Below are positions 9,130-18,557 of a stretch of DNA of 64,000 nucleotides, in pieces. Below the pieces are notes generated by a model. It made no database searches and was not told the origin of the DNA. It was given only the letters and a program-made list of their open reading frames with translations. The DNA comes from Bacteroidaceae bacterium. Its GTDB lineage: Bacteria > Bacteroidota > Bacteroidia > Bacteroidales > Bacteroidaceae. Position 1 is the stretch's first letter. The number at the start of each line of letters is the position of its first letter. A program made the translations under genes and the position numbers. Location: NCBI GenBank assembly GCA_017470425.1, contig JAFUYT010000001.1:51857-115856 (forward strand). Direction: 5' to 3'.

Positions 9130-10176
9130 ATGAAAATACTCGTTACGGGAGCCTCGGGCTTCATCGGCAGCTTCATCATCGAGGAGGGACTGCGGCAAGG
9201 CCACGAGATGTGGGCTGGGATGCGCCGCTCCAGCAGCAAACAGTACCTCACCGACCCGCGCACACGCTTCGCGGAGCTCGACCTGGGCAACCCTGAGCGC
9301 CTCTGCGGACAGCTCAAGGACTACCGCGCACAGATGGGTGGCCAGGGATGGGACTATGTCATCCACGCCGCCGGCGCCACGAAGTCGCTGAAGCGCGAGG
9401 GCTTCTTCCGCACCAATACCGACGGCACCCGCAACCTGGTGAACGCGCTTCGCGCGGCGGAGATGATGCCGCAGCGCTTCGTCTTCGTCAGCTCTCTGAG
9501 CATCTTCGGCGCCATCCGGGAGGAGAAGATCGGCACCGACGGCTCCGCCCGGCGCTACGCCGACATCACCGCATCGGACACGCCACGCCCCAACACCGCC
9601 TATGGCGAGAGCAAGCTGGCCGCCGAGAACTTCCTGCGCACGCAGGCAGACGTGCCCTGGGTCATTCTGCGCCCCACGGGGGTCTATGGCCCTCGCGAGC
9701 GCGACTACTTCCTGATGGCGCAGAGCATCCAGCAGCATGTGGACTTCGCCGTGGGCTACGAGTCGCAGGAGATCACGTTCGTCTATATGAGGGATGTCGT
9801 GCAGGCAGCCTTCCTCGCCTGTGAGCGCCCCGCCGAGCAAGTCCTGCACCACGCCTACTTCCTCTCCGACGGCCACACCTACGACAGCCGCCGCTTCAGC
9901 GATCTGCTGCAGCGCGAGATCGGCACGCGACTGGTGCTCCACATCAAGGCGCCGCTCTGGTTCCTGTGGCTCATCTGCGCCGTCAACGGCACCGTCTGCC
10001 GCTGGATGGGCAAGCTCACGACGCTGAACATGGACAAGTACCACATCCTGGCACAGCGCAACTGGAACTGCGACATCGAACCCGCCCGCCGCGAGCTCGG
10101 CTACCAGCCAAAATGGAACCTCGAGGAAGGCGTTCGCGAGACGGTGAGATGGTATAAAAAGGCCGGGTGGCTGTGA
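9130..10176 (+). CDS. NAD(P)-dependent epimerase/dehydratase (extended SDR)
   Basis: 348 residues from the ATG behind the promoter box. The Rossmann motif VTGASGFIG is at the N terminus, VFVSSLSIFG gives the catalytic Ser, TAYGESKLAAE the Tyr-x-x-x-Lys pair, and RPTGVYGPRERDY is typical of extended SDR enzymes. The substrate cannot be read from the sequence. A homologue recalled from Bacteroides thetaiotaomicron (BT_0972) is a 3-ketosphinganine reductase. Given the PAP2-type membrane enzyme next door, a sphingolipid step is a candidate role; a sugar-nucleotide epimerase is the alternative. Confidence 0.88.
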   Translation: MKILVTGASGFIGSFIIEEGLRQGHEMWAGMRRSSSKQYLTDPRTRFAELDLGNPERLCGQLKDYRAQMGGQGWDYVIHAAGATKSLKREGFFRTNTDGTRNLVNALRAAEMMPQRFVFVSSLSIFGAIREEKIGTDGSARRYADITASDTPRPNTAYGESKLAAENFLRTQADVPWVILRPTGVYGPRERDYFLMAQSIQQHVDFAVGYESQEITFVYMRDVVQAAFLACERPAEQVLHHAYFLSDGHTYDSRRFSDLLQREIGTRLVLHIKAPLWFLWLICAVNGTVCRWMGKLTTLNMDKYHILAQRNWNCDIEPARRELGYQPKWNLEEGVRETVRWYKKAGWL

Positions 10177-10212
10177 AAGATTAGGAAATTATAAGATTAT
10201 AAAATTACAAAA

Positions 10213-11193
10213 TTGAAGAACTTACGATTGTTGCCTATTGAGAAGGTGGCGGCGGCGTACTGCGCGCTGACCTGTCTGCTGATGCTCATCATGATGCCGC
10301 GACTGGTAGATCCCGCCGGGATGCTGCTGATGCGCGTGGAGTGGCTGGCGATGACGATTGCCCTCATCGGCATCTCCCATTACCTGAACCGCGTGCCCCG
10401 TCTCACCCTCTTCCTGCGCGTGCTCGGGCAGATGGCATGGCTGGCGATATGGTACCCCGACACCTACGAGTTCAACCGCACGTTCAACAATCAGGACCAC
10501 CTCTTTGCCGCCACCGAGCAGACGCTGTTCGGCTGCCAGCCGGCACTTGAGTTCAGCCAGGCGTTGCCTGGTGCCGTGTGGAGCGAAGCCTTCAACCTGG
10601 GCTACTGGAGCTATTTCCCGATGATGGGCGTTCTCATCATCGCCATCCTCATCAAGGAATGGCGCGGGGAGACGGGGTATCGGGCGTTCAAGGCCGTCTC
10701 CGCCACGCTCCTCACCGCCTTCTTCCTCTACTACGCCATCTACATCTTCCTGCCCGTGGCCGGTCCCCAGTTCTACTTCCAGGCCGTGGGCATCGATGAA
10801 ATCCTGCAAGGGCACTTCCCCGCACTGGGCACCTACTTCAGCAGCCACACCGAGATGCTGCCCGCCCCTGGCTACAGCGACGGCCTCTTCTACCACCTCG
10901 TCAGCGGTGCCCAAGCCACCGGCGAGCGCCCCACCGCCGCCTTCCCGAGCAGCCATATCGGTATCTCCACCATCCTGTTGCTGCTCTCGCGCCGCCACGT
11001 CCCCGCCCTCACGAAGTACCTCCTCCCGTTCTGGGCGCTGCTCTGCTGCGCAACCGTCTATATCCAGGCCCACTACTTCATCGACGCCATCGCAGGTCTC
11101 CTCAGTGCCCCCCTCATCCTATACATTGCCCGCCAGCCTTTTACGACGAAACCAACTTTTCCCAGGGGAAGTACTCACGCCGTGACGGTGTGA
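10213..11193 (+). CDS. PAP2-superfamily membrane enzyme
   Basis: 326 residues with about six hydrophobic segments. The PAP2 signatures FPSSHIG (residues about 245-251) and HYFIDAIAG (about 282-290) supply the two catalytic histidines. TTG is the likely start: the first in-frame ATG would remove most of the first membrane segment. Family members are lipid phosphatases or phosphotransferases such as phosphatidate phosphatase or inositol-phosphoceramide synthase. It starts 36 bases after the epimerase gene, so the two probably act in one lipid pathway. The last residues (TFPRGSTHAVTV) run into GC-rich palindromic repeat DNA and may be repeat-derived. Confidence 0.82.
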   Translation: MKNLRLLPIEKVAAAYCALTCLLMLIMMPRLVDPAGMLLMRVEWLAMTIALIGISHYLNRVPRLTLFLRVLGQMAWLAIWYPDTYEFNRTFNNQDHLFAATEQTLFGCQPALEFSQALPGAVWSEAFNLGYWSYFPMMGVLIIAILIKEWRGETGYRAFKAVSATLLTAFFLYYAIYIFLPVAGPQFYFQAVGIDEILQGHFPALGTYFSSHTEMLPAPGYSDGLFYHLVSGAQATGERPTAAFPSSHIGISTILLLLSRRHVPALTKYLLPFWALLCCATVYIQAHYFIDAIAGLLSAPLILYIARQPFTTKPTFPRGSTHAVTV

Positions 11194-11245
11194 CGCCGTC
11201 AAGCAACAATTGAGCCCCGCCCAGCCTTCCCGAGGGGAGGAGTTC
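11153..11245. repeat. GC-rich palindromic repeat remnants at the PAP2 3' end
   Basis: Several short facing inverted repeats (CTTTTCCCAGGGGAAG; CACGCCGTGACGGTGTG; CTTCCCGAGGGGAGG) span the PAP2 stop codon and the start of the intergenic region. They look like decayed members of the palindromic family. Confidence 0.4.
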
Positions 11246-11247
11246 TG

Positions 11248-11283
11248 AAGACCTTGCTCTTAACGGCCGAAGAGCAAGGTCTT
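11248..11283 (+). terminator. Hairpin, probable terminator of the epimerase-PAP2 transcript
   Basis: A perfect 14-bp inverted repeat (11248-11261 with 11270-11283) with an 8-base loop. No strong T-tract follows, so termination is likely but not certain. Confidence 0.6.
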
Positions 11284-11397
11284 ACGGCGATAAGAGCCTG
11301 CTCCTGCGACAAATCATTCAACACATGATTCAAACAAAAAAGTCGCAAGAATCTAAAAATTGTTCAAAATCATCCTCTGAGCAGTCAAAAACTCCCT

Positions 11398-11435
11398 ACT
11401 TTCAACTCTCAACTCTCAACTTTTCCTTACCTTTG
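11398..11435 (+). promoter_or_regulatory. Promoter of the glycosyltransferase gene next to a CAACTCT minisatellite
   Basis: TACCTTTG at 11428-11435, 22 bases before the ATG. It is immediately preceded by tandem ACTCTCA units (11398-11423) whose core is identical to the minisatellite inside the HlyD-like gene at 30189-30220. Confidence 0.6.
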
Positions 11436-11457
11436 CCCCCGTAAAACGAACACCAAG

Positions 11458-12531
11458 ATGAGATATAGCATCATTGTTCCCGTCTATAACCGTCCGCAGG
11501 AAGTGGCGGAGTTGCTACAGAGCCTGACGAAGCAGACCTTCAGGGACTTCGACGTGCACATCGTGGAAGATGGCTCCGACGTCGCCTGCCGCGAGGTATG
11601 CGACCACTTTGCCAATCGCGTGGACCTGCATTATTATGTAAAAGAGAACGGCGGACCGGGCGCTGCCCGCAACTATGGCGCCGAGCGTGCCACAGGCGAC
11701 TATCTCATCGTACTGGACTCCGACGTGGTGCTGCCGCCCGGCTATCTTGCCGCCATCGAGCGGGAGCTGGAGGAGACGCCCTGCGATGCCTTCGGCGGCC
11801 CCGACCGCGCTCACCCGGATTTCTCGCCCATTCAAAAGGCTATCAGCTACGCCATGACCTCGTTCTTTACCACCGGCGGTATCCGCGGCGGTTCTTCCGC
11901 CCGTAGGGGAAAACGAGGAGCCTTGGACAGGTTCTATCCACGCTCGTTCAACATGGGTGTAAGCCGCGCGCTGTGGCAGCGTCTGGGCGGTTTCCGCCAG
12001 ATGCGCTTCGGCGAGGACATCGACTTCAGCTACCGCATCTGCGAGGCGGGCGCCAGTTGCCGCCTGTTCCCGGAGGCGTGGGTGTGGCACAAGCGCCGCA
12101 CGGACTTCGGCAAGTTCTTCCGTCAGGTAAAGAACTCGGGAACAGCCCGCATCAACCTGCATCTGCTGCACCCCGGCACGATGAAGCTGGTGCACCTGCT
12201 GCCCGCCCTCTTCACCGTAGGTTGTCTGGCGCTGACCATCCTCTTCTGCTTCGGGCTCGTCCTGTTCCTCTTCGCCACCGACCACATGAGCCAGGCCTTC
12301 GGTTTCGCACTCTGCGAGCTCACCGTCCTGTTTCCGTTGCTCTATGCCCTCCTCATCTTCGTAGATTCCTCCGTCCGCAACCGCAGCCTCTGGGTGGGTC
12401 TGCTCTCCGTGCCCGCCTCCTTCATCCAGCTCCTGAGCTACGGCAGCGGCTTCCTCAGCGCCGTCTGGCACCGCCTCATCCTGCGGGAGCAAGGCGAAGG
12501 ATTCGACGATAACCAAAAACTATACAAATGA
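11458..12531 (+). CDS. Family 2 glycosyltransferase with C-terminal membrane segments
   Basis: 357 residues. The GT-A fold begins MRYSIIVPVYNRPQEV, the metal-binding DxD is in VLDSDVVLPP, and the acceptor-side motif is FGEDIDFSYRICEAG, with the catalytic Asp of the family probably in the ED pair. Two or three hydrophobic segments near 245-340 anchor it to the inner membrane with the active site in the cytoplasm. It should transfer a sugar to a lipid or polysaccharide acceptor. Its stop overlaps the radC start (ATGA), so the two are translationally coupled. Confidence 0.87.
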   Translation: MRYSIIVPVYNRPQEVAELLQSLTKQTFRDFDVHIVEDGSDVACREVCDHFANRVDLHYYVKENGGPGAARNYGAERATGDYLIVLDSDVVLPPGYLAAIERELEETPCDAFGGPDRAHPDFSPIQKAISYAMTSFFTTGGIRGGSSARRGKRGALDRFYPRSFNMGVSRALWQRLGGFRQMRFGEDIDFSYRICEAGASCRLFPEAWVWHKRRTDFGKFFRQVKNSGTARINLHLLHPGTMKLVHLLPALFTVGCLALTILFCFGLVLFLFATDHMSQAFGFALCELTVLFPLLYALLIFVDSSVRNRSLWVGLLSVPASFIQLLSYGSGFLSAVWHRLILREQGEGFDDNQKLYK

Positions 12532-13211
12532 ACATCAAGTCCCTCCCCTCCGACGAGCGTCCCCGCGAACGGTTGATGGAGCAGGGCGCTGCAGCGCTCT
12601 CGCCCGCAGAGCTGTTGGCCATTCTCATCGGGTCGGGCAACACCGAGGAGACGGCCGTGCAGCTGTGCCAGCGCCTGCTGGCTGACTGCGACGGGAGCCT
12701 GAAGACGCTCAGCCGCCTCTCGCTCAACGACCTCACCCGTCGCTACAAGGGGCTGGGACCCGCCAAGGCTGTCACCATCCTCGCAGCCTGCGAGCTGGGG
12801 CGACGGCGCTCGATGGAGGTCGCAGCCGAGAAGCGCTACGTCCAGAGTTCCCTGGACGTCTATCAAATCATGTACCCGCGTATGCGCGACCTCTCCCACG
12901 AAGAGAGCTATGCCCTCTACCTCCGCGCCGACGGCAGCCTCGAGGGGCAGCCATTCCTCGTCAGCAAGGGAGGTCTCACCGCCACCGCCGTGGATCTCCG
13001 CCTCGTGCTGCGCGAAGCGCTCATCCGCCAGACGCCCACCCTAGTTCTCTGCCACAACCATCCCTCCGGCAACAAACGTCCCAGCCGCGACGACGACAAC
13101 CTCACCGAGCGCCTCGCCAGTGCTTGCCGCACCATGGGATTCCGCCTGCAGGATCACGTCATCATCACCGATGGCGACTATTTCAGCTACCGGGAAGAGG
13201 GGAAGGTTTGA
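12528..13211 (+). CDS. radC: RadC-family JAB/MPN domain protein
   Basis: 227 residues, the normal length. The N-terminal helix-hairpin-helix region (LPSDERPRERLMEQGAAALS, then GLGPAKAVTILAACELG) leads into the JAB domain with the metal ligands HNHPSGNKRPSRDD. The family was once called a DNA repair protein, but its role is unproven. It overlaps the upstream glycosyltransferase by four bases. Confidence 0.93.
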   Translation: MNIKSLPSDERPRERLMEQGAAALSPAELLAILIGSGNTEETAVQLCQRLLADCDGSLKTLSRLSLNDLTRRYKGLGPAKAVTILAACELGRRRSMEVAAEKRYVQSSLDVYQIMYPRMRDLSHEESYALYLRADGSLEGQPFLVSKGGLTATAVDLRLVLREALIRQTPTLVLCHNHPSGNKRPSRDDDNLTERLASACRTMGFRLQDHVIITDGDYFSYREEGKV

Positions 13212-13249
13212 AGTGATGAATGAAGAATGAAGAATTAATACTATATAAT

Positions 13250-13564
13250 ATGGAGAAGATTGAGATAGAAGAAAGAGTCGTGGAACTCCTCAAGACCGTC
13301 TATGACCCGGAGATTCCGGTGAATGTGTATGACCTCGGACTCATCTACCGCATCGAACTCAGCGACGACCTCCAGCAACTCGACGTCGATATGACCATGA
13401 CGGCGCCCTCGTGCCCCATGGCCGACTTCATCGTGGAGGACGTGCGGCAAAAGCTGGAGAGCATCGAGGGCCTCAGCACCGTCAACGTGAACCTCGTATT
13501 CGAACCCGAATGGTCACAGGACATGATGACCGAGGAGGCTAAGCTCGAATTAGGACTACTATGA
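13250..13564 (+). CDS. MIP18/SufT-like iron-sulfur assembly protein (DUF59)
   Basis: 104 residues from MEKIEIEERVV, the usual start and length. The family motif DPEIPVNVYDLGLIY and the Cys-containing TAPSCPMAD loop are present. Relatives help deliver Fe-S clusters to target proteins in the cytoplasm. An in-frame ATG 30 bases upstream would add ten unconserved residues and was not used. It overlaps the next gene by ATGA. Confidence 0.92.
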   Translation: MEKIEIEERVVELLKTVYDPEIPVNVYDLGLIYRIELSDDLQQLDVDMTMTAPSCPMADFIVEDVRQKLESIEGLSTVNVNLVFEPEWSQDMMTEEAKLELGLL

Positions 13565-14322
13565 AACCGATTTACTTCCTCTCCGATGCCCATCTGGGCA
13601 GCCGCGCCATCCCACACGGGCGCACCCAGGAGCGCCGTCTGGTCCGTTTCCTTGACAGCATCAAGGAAAAGGCCGGAGCGGTCTATCTGCTGGGCGATAT
13701 GTTTGATTTCTGGCACGAGTACAAGCTGGTCGTGCCGAAGGGCTACACACGTTTCCTGGGCAAGCTGAGCGAGCTCACGGACATGGGCGTGGAGGTTCAC
13801 TTCTTCACGGGTAACCACGATATCTGGTCCTACGGCTATCTGGAGCAGGAATGCGGCGTCATCATGCACCGCGAGCCGCTGACGGTGGAGATGGGTGACA
13901 AGGTGTTCTTTCTGGCGCACGGCGACGGTCTCGGCGACCCCGACCCGCGGTTCAAGTTCCTGCGCTTCCTCTTCCACAACCGCCTGTGCCAGCGCCTAAT
14001 GGCCGCCCTGCACCCGCGCTGGGGCATGGAGCTTGGACTCTCGTGGGCCAAGCACAGCCGCCTGAAACACGAAGCTGAAGAGCCACGCTACATGGGCGAG
14101 GACAAGGAACATCTGGTGCTCTTCGCCAAGGACTACCTGCGCACGCACGCCAACGTGAACTACTTCCTGTTCGGGCACCGCCACATCGAGCTCGACCTGA
14201 TGCTCTCCCGCACGGCCCGCGTCCTCATCCTTGGCGACTGGATCTCGCATTTCACCTACGCCGTCTTCGATGGCGAGCAGCTCTGGATGGAGAACTACAT
14301 CGAGGGCGAGACGGAGCCTTGA
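13561..14322 (+). CDS. lpxH: UDP-2,3-diacylglucosamine diphosphatase-like phosphoesterase
   Basis: 253 residues with the full calcineurin-type metal set: DAHLGS, GDMFDFWHEY, GNHDIW, HGDGLGDPD and GHRH. LpxH removes UMP from UDP-2,3-diacylglucosamine in lipid A synthesis at the inner face of the inner membrane. It is translationally coupled to the SufT-like gene and closes this run. The symbol is given by family resemblance; a related phosphoesterase of other specificity is possible. Confidence 0.85.
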   Translation: MKPIYFLSDAHLGSRAIPHGRTQERRLVRFLDSIKEKAGAVYLLGDMFDFWHEYKLVVPKGYTRFLGKLSELTDMGVEVHFFTGNHDIWSYGYLEQECGVIMHREPLTVEMGDKVFFLAHGDGLGDPDPRFKFLRFLFHNRLCQRLMAALHPRWGMELGLSWAKHSRLKHEAEEPRYMGEDKEHLVLFAKDYLRTHANVNYFLFGHRHIELDLMLSRTARVLILGDWISHFTYAVFDGEQLWMENYIEGETEP

Positions 14323-14367
14323 CGTGCTCCCCCTCGCCCCCGGGCGCGAATCATCGTATCTTGATCT

Positions 14368-15924
14368 TTATTTGAGGACGGCCGTACCCGTGAACTTCAC
14401 GCGGTAGGGCCATTGTTCATCGTTGGCCAGGCTGGCTGCAGTGTGCTGGTCTGCACCACTGGCATCGATGCCCATATCCCAAGGATGCCGCCAGTGCTCC
14501 GTGGGTGCGCCGAGGATGACAAACCAAAGGTTTGAGGTGTTCTCGGGAATGGTGAAGGTGGCAGTGCCCTCGACCTCGGCGTGCATCTCATCATAGATGC
14601 GAGTGCCGTCAGAGAGCAGCGCCACAAAGCCATAGCGCCAGCCTGCCTTGCCGATGTTGATGGCGCGGAAGCCATCGGCGCCCGCTTCGCCCTGGAACTG
14701 TGCCTGCACGGTGGTTCCCGCCACCGGCACGCGCAGGCGGATAACATTGAAACCGTAGTTCTGAGGGCAGTTGGCAGAATCTACTTCCCAGAAGCCGCCA
14801 CCGCCGCTGTGCAGGGAGGTGGTAAACTGGTTAGTACGTTGCCGACCTGCCTCCCGCAGCGCATCGATGTCCCAGGTGATGGCGCGGCAGGCGTAGTCGT
14901 ACATATCACGGCAGAAGTCCTCCTGCGAGGTTCCGGTGATGCGCTGATAGGTCTCCACAGGGTCCTCTGGTTTCACGCTCTCACGCCAAAGGCGACCGAT
15001 GAAGTCCTCTCCGTGAAGCTGACACCAGTAGTCCTGCACATAGAAGTTGTAGTAGCGCATCTCCTCATGCAACAGATTGAGGTGGGAATAGCGATAGATA
15101 AAGCTGGCCCAGCTGTCAGTGAACTGACGGCTGGGATAGACCTTGAAGGCCTGCCACTGCGCACAGCTCTCCCACCATGCACAGCCACCCGAGGCGTTCG
15201 GGCCGAAGCCGTAGCGCCAACCGTGGTCGGTGCCGAGGTCGCAGCTGACGATGTACTGGAAGGTATGCCCGATCTCGTGAGCAGTAGTAATGATGGAGTT
15301 TGCGGCGTCGGGATTCACGTCGAGCGTTCCTGCCTTGTTATCGACCCCAGAACCCGTAGCACGCCACTCCGTCTGGTAGTGCACGAGCAGGATGATCTTA
15401 TAGGTGGAGAGTGTCGTGGAGGTCTCGGGATTCCCGAACCCCAACTGCCCTGTATAGACGTCATAAACGCGCTCGGCACGGGCAAGCAGGTCGGCAGGGT
15501 CGAAGGTGTAGGGACTGGGAGCCTGCGTGGGATCACTGCCGAAACCTCGTTCCCAGAAAACCACGAAGTGCTCCGACTGCTGCGAGCGCGCGAAGCAGTA
15601 GTTGCTCTCCTCGTTGGAGAAGTCGTTGTTGCGCAGGTAGTTGGGACGATAGAGGTAGATGCCTGGATCCCGGAAATAGAACTCGTCGGCACGGGCATAG
15701 TTACTTTGTTCTTGTGTGCCGTCGGCACGCAGGATATAAAAGCACAGTTCCTCGAAGCGGATGGAGTCGTGGTCGTTGAGCGTGTAGGGTGTCTTGTACT
15801 GCAGGAAACCGTCGTTCATCCGGATACCGTAGATGGTGTGCTGCGCCTGCGCGGTGAAGGCACATACGAGCAGCCCTGCCGTCAGAGCAAGGCTGCTACG
15901 TACGTGTTTGTTCAGAAATCTCAT
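14368..15924 (-). CDS. Secreted protein with HEIGH metallopeptidase-like motif
   Basis: 518 residues with a signal peptide ending near TAQAQ (residue 28). A TTAHEIGHTFQYI segment near residue 216 gives the HExxH zinc site of metallopeptidases, with a possible third ligand downstream. The rest has many aromatic residues and a beta-rich C-terminal part. It resembles the DUF6055 family as I remember it. It is the last gene of the susC operon (22 bases after its neighbour), so peptide or protein breakdown outside the cell fits the context. Peptidase activity is inferred from the motif only. Confidence 0.72.
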   Translation of the reverse strand: MRFLNKHVRSSLALTAGLLVCAFTAQAQHTIYGIRMNDGFLQYKTPYTLNDHDSIRFEELCFYILRADGTQEQSNYARADEFYFRDPGIYLYRPNYLRNNDFSNEESNYCFARSQQSEHFVVFWERGFGSDPTQAPSPYTFDPADLLARAERVYDVYTGQLGFGNPETSTTLSTYKIILLVHYQTEWRATGSGVDNKAGTLDVNPDAANSIITTAHEIGHTFQYIVSCDLGTDHGWRYGFGPNASGGCAWWESCAQWQAFKVYPSRQFTDSWASFIYRYSHLNLLHEEMRYYNFYVQDYWCQLHGEDFIGRLWRESVKPEDPVETYQRITGTSQEDFCRDMYDYACRAITWDIDALREAGRQRTNQFTTSLHSGGGGFWEVDSANCPQNYGFNVIRLRVPVAGTTVQAQFQGEAGADGFRAINIGKAGWRYGFVALLSDGTRIYDEMHAEVEGTATFTIPENTSNLWFVILGAPTEHWRHPWDMGIDASGADQHTAASLANDEQWPYRVKFTGTAVLK

Positions 15925-15946
15925 GCGGGTTGCCTGTGAGGTTCCG

Positions 15947-17320
15947 TTACTTCACTTGTATCTTGCGGACGCTGTTGCCCTGTCGCAGGAGGTAAGTGCC
16001 CTTGCGGGGAACGGCGTTCAGGCGCAGGCCGTCAAGCGTATAGACCTCGGTGGCGGCAGCGCTCTGGGACCGGATGTCCTTCACGTTGTCAGCAATAATC
16101 CTGTCCGACTCTTCCTGCGTGAAGGTGATGACGTTGGCGGGTTCCACCTGTCCCGTAGCATAGACGGCGATGATGCGGATCTCGAAGGGCAGTGTATATT
16201 CGCCTGCAGCCATGCTCCAGGCAGTCACGCTCGTTGCGGGGATGACATACTCGCGGAGGCTGCCGTCCTCGACAGTTACAGAGTACATCTGATTGTAGTA
16301 GATGATATAGCTCTGAGGCTGTGCACCGGCAGGCAGTTCCCAGGAGACGGGAATGTTATAGGTGACATCGACGACAGGCTCGTCATCGGCATTGACAGTA
16401 TATTCGCGCGTATAGGTGATTTCACCGTTGAGCTTCACATTGCTCACACCCACCTTGGTGTCGTCGAGGACTTCCACAGGCTCAGAGACTACGGCATAAC
16501 CGTCATTGGCCACATAGATGGTGTAGATGCCGTCGAGCAGCACGGGGGTCGTGTAGCTATTGCCCGTGACCTTTACATATTGGCCATCGACAATGACGCT
16601 ATTGGCTTCCCCCTCCCATGTCAACGTGACGGTGTTGCCCGGATTAGCCACAGCGACGAGGTTGTAGGGCGCATAGGCCGTAAGGGCGGGATAGGCGTAG
16701 GTGGTCACCTCCAGCTCGGTCTCCACTTCATCTACGAGCGAGCGCGTGGCCAGACGACCGTCGGCGTCGTAGGTGTAGATGAAGATGCCTGCGCTGCTCT
16801 CGCTCTTGATGAGCACGCCGTTGGCATAGGTGTAGAGCGTGGTGCCCATGTCACGCCCCATAAAGTTGAGGCTGACGCTGGTAAGGTTCCCGTCGGAGTC
16901 ATAGGTGTTGAGGTATGTGATGGGCACGGGGAGCGCCGAGGGCGTCTGCGTGGCCACATTGCCATGATCGTCGTAGGTGTAAGTGGTGGTGCCAAGGGAA
17001 CGTTCACCAGCTAACTCCTCCACGCTCACGCGCTGTCCGAGCGCATTATAGGTGTAGAGATAGGTGCGGCTGCTGTTGGGATTGGCGAAGTTGTTATATT
17101 CCTCCTGCACAGCCTGTCCGAGGTCGTTGAGCGTATAGATATGCTCCTCCACGCCTTCCGTTAGGGAGTAGAGGAGATAGCCCTGCACGTTGTAGAGGTT
17201 GTGGGTGACGGTAGTGGTGCCTTCGAATAAGGCAACTGTCGTCTCGGTGATGGGTTTGTCCTGAGCCTGCACGGCAGTCAGCGCAAAGGCCGCAGCCAAA
17301 GTGAGTACAATCTTTTTCAT
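15947..17320 (-). CDS. Secreted YD/Rhs-like repeat protein with T9SS-type C-terminal tail
   Basis: 457 residues. The signal peptide ends at AVQAQ. The N-terminal half has spaced YTYDDHGNV / YTYDADGRL / NTYDSDGNL units like YD repeats, followed by beta-sandwich-like segments. The last 35 residues (VYTLDGLRLN...GTYLLRQGNSVRKIQVK) resemble a type A T9SS sorting tail, suggesting export through the outer membrane and surface attachment. It lies between the thioredoxin-like gene and the HEIGH-motif gene with short gaps. Function unknown. Confidence 0.8.
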   Translation of the reverse strand: MKKIVLTLAAAFALTAVQAQDKPITETTVALFEGTTTVTHNLYNVQGYLLYSLTEGVEEHIYTLNDLGQAVQEEYNNFANPNSSRTYLYTYNALGQRVSVEELAGERSLGTTTYTYDDHGNVATQTPSALPVPITYLNTYDSDGNLTSVSLNFMGRDMGTTLYTYANGVLIKSESSAGIFIYTYDADGRLATRSLVDEVETELEVTTYAYPALTAYAPYNLVAVANPGNTVTLTWEGEANSVIVDGQYVKVTGNSYTTPVLLDGIYTIYVANDGYAVVSEPVEVLDDTKVGVSNVKLNGEITYTREYTVNADDEPVVDVTYNIPVSWELPAGAQPQSYIIYYNQMYSVTVEDGSLREYVIPATSVTAWSMAAGEYTLPFEIRIIAVYATGQVEPANVITFTQEESDRIIADNVKDIRSQSAAATEVYTLDGLRLNAVPRKGTYLLRQGNSVRKIQVK

Positions 17321-17355
17321 GTGTTTTTTGTTTTGTGGTTGATAGTATAATAATA

Positions 17356-18507
17356 TTACTGGTTCGGCATCTGACCGTCCAGAGCCTTGATGATCATCTC
17401 CAGCAGTTCGTTTGTGGGACGGGACAGCTTCATATTGCCCACCATCGTCTGCGGCTGACGCTTGCCCTCGCTGATTTCATTGAGGCGACGCTGCAGGATG
17501 GCTTTCATCTGTTGTCTGTACAGCAGTTCCGTCTGTGGCGTGAACGGTTTCGTCCAGCGTGCCAGCGTCATGTCGTCGGCATCGAGGTTGGGATTGGCCA
17601 GATACTGACGGATGTAGTTGAGATAGGAAGCGTAGTCCTTCTGTTTCTCGGAGAGCGTGATGAGCGTCTGCAGACGGTAGTGATCGGCGTTCTGGATGCC
17701 CAGCTCGTCGAGCAGCTGGCTGAAGCGGTCGTAGCTTTCCTGATCGAGGGTGGCAGTGCCGTCGGCCTCGTTGATGAGCTGACGCTGGAAGCCGCCGAGG
17801 ACGCTTTGGATCTTCATCCGCACGGGCATCTCGCCTGTGACAGCCTGCAAGCCCTCGGGATGCTTGGCAGTGTAGATGAAGCTCTTGGCGAAGGGGTTGG
17901 TGATGTTGCGGAAGAAGATCATGCGGAGCGTGCTGTCAGCTGCAAACGTCTCCTCCTTGCCTTCGAGGATGGCTTCGGCCACGTCGTTGGCTTCACCTGC
18001 CTTGTAGGAAGCGGTGAGCGTCTGCAGGTACTCCTGGAGGAACTGAGGGTCGCGGTCGCCGGCCTGCCAGCGTGCACGCAGGGGAGCAGACGTGTTGTCC
18101 TTGCTCTTCTCCTCAAGGACGCTGATGAAGTCGTCGGCCTCATGATAGCCCAGGAAACGACTGATCTCCTCGGCATCTGCCGTGAAGATGACGAAAGTGG
18201 GATAAGCCGTGATCTGCAGTTTCTTGGCCAGCGGAGCGCCGTATTCGCTCTCCATGTCTATCTTGATGCTGACGAACTTCGGGTTCATCGCGGCGCCCAC
18301 CTTCTCCTGAGGGAACACCTCGCGCGACATCTTCTTGCAGGGACCACACCACTGCGTGAAGCAGTCGAGGAAGATCATCTTGTTCTCTGCCTTCGCCTTG
18401 GCAGAAGCCTGTTCCAGCGTCGTTCCTTCAGGCTCGAAGACGACACCCTGTGCCATGATGACCGCCGAGGTCATCGCGCACATCATAAATGTAAAAAATC
18501 TCTTCAT
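17356..18507 (-). CDS. Exported thioredoxin-fold protein
   Basis: 383 residues: signal peptide (ending near VIMAQ), then a thioredoxin domain with the CGPC active site in CFTQWCGPCKKM near residue 52, followed by about 240 mostly helical residues of unknown role. It should act on disulfides in the periplasm. Its place between a surface lipoprotein gene and two secreted-protein genes suggests it supports folding or reduction of substrates of this operon. Confidence 0.85.
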   Translation of the reverse strand: MKRFFTFMMCAMTSAVIMAQGVVFEPEGTTLEQASAKAKAENKMIFLDCFTQWCGPCKKMSREVFPQEKVGAAMNPKFVSIKIDMESEYGAPLAKKLQITAYPTFVIFTADAEEISRFLGYHEADDFISVLEEKSKDNTSAPLRARWQAGDRDPQFLQEYLQTLTASYKAGEANDVAEAILEGKEETFAADSTLRMIFFRNITNPFAKSFIYTAKHPEGLQAVTGEMPVRMKIQSVLGGFQRQLINEADGTATLDQESYDRFSQLLDELGIQNADHYRLQTLITLSEKQKDYASYLNYIRQYLANPNLDADDMTLARWTKPFTPQTELLYRQQMKAILQRRLNEISEGKRQPQTMVGNMKLSRPTNELLEMIIKALDGQMPNQ

Positions 18508-18557
18508 TTTATCGGTGTTTACATTAAACTTTCAACTACACGCTGAGGCGCGCGTCT

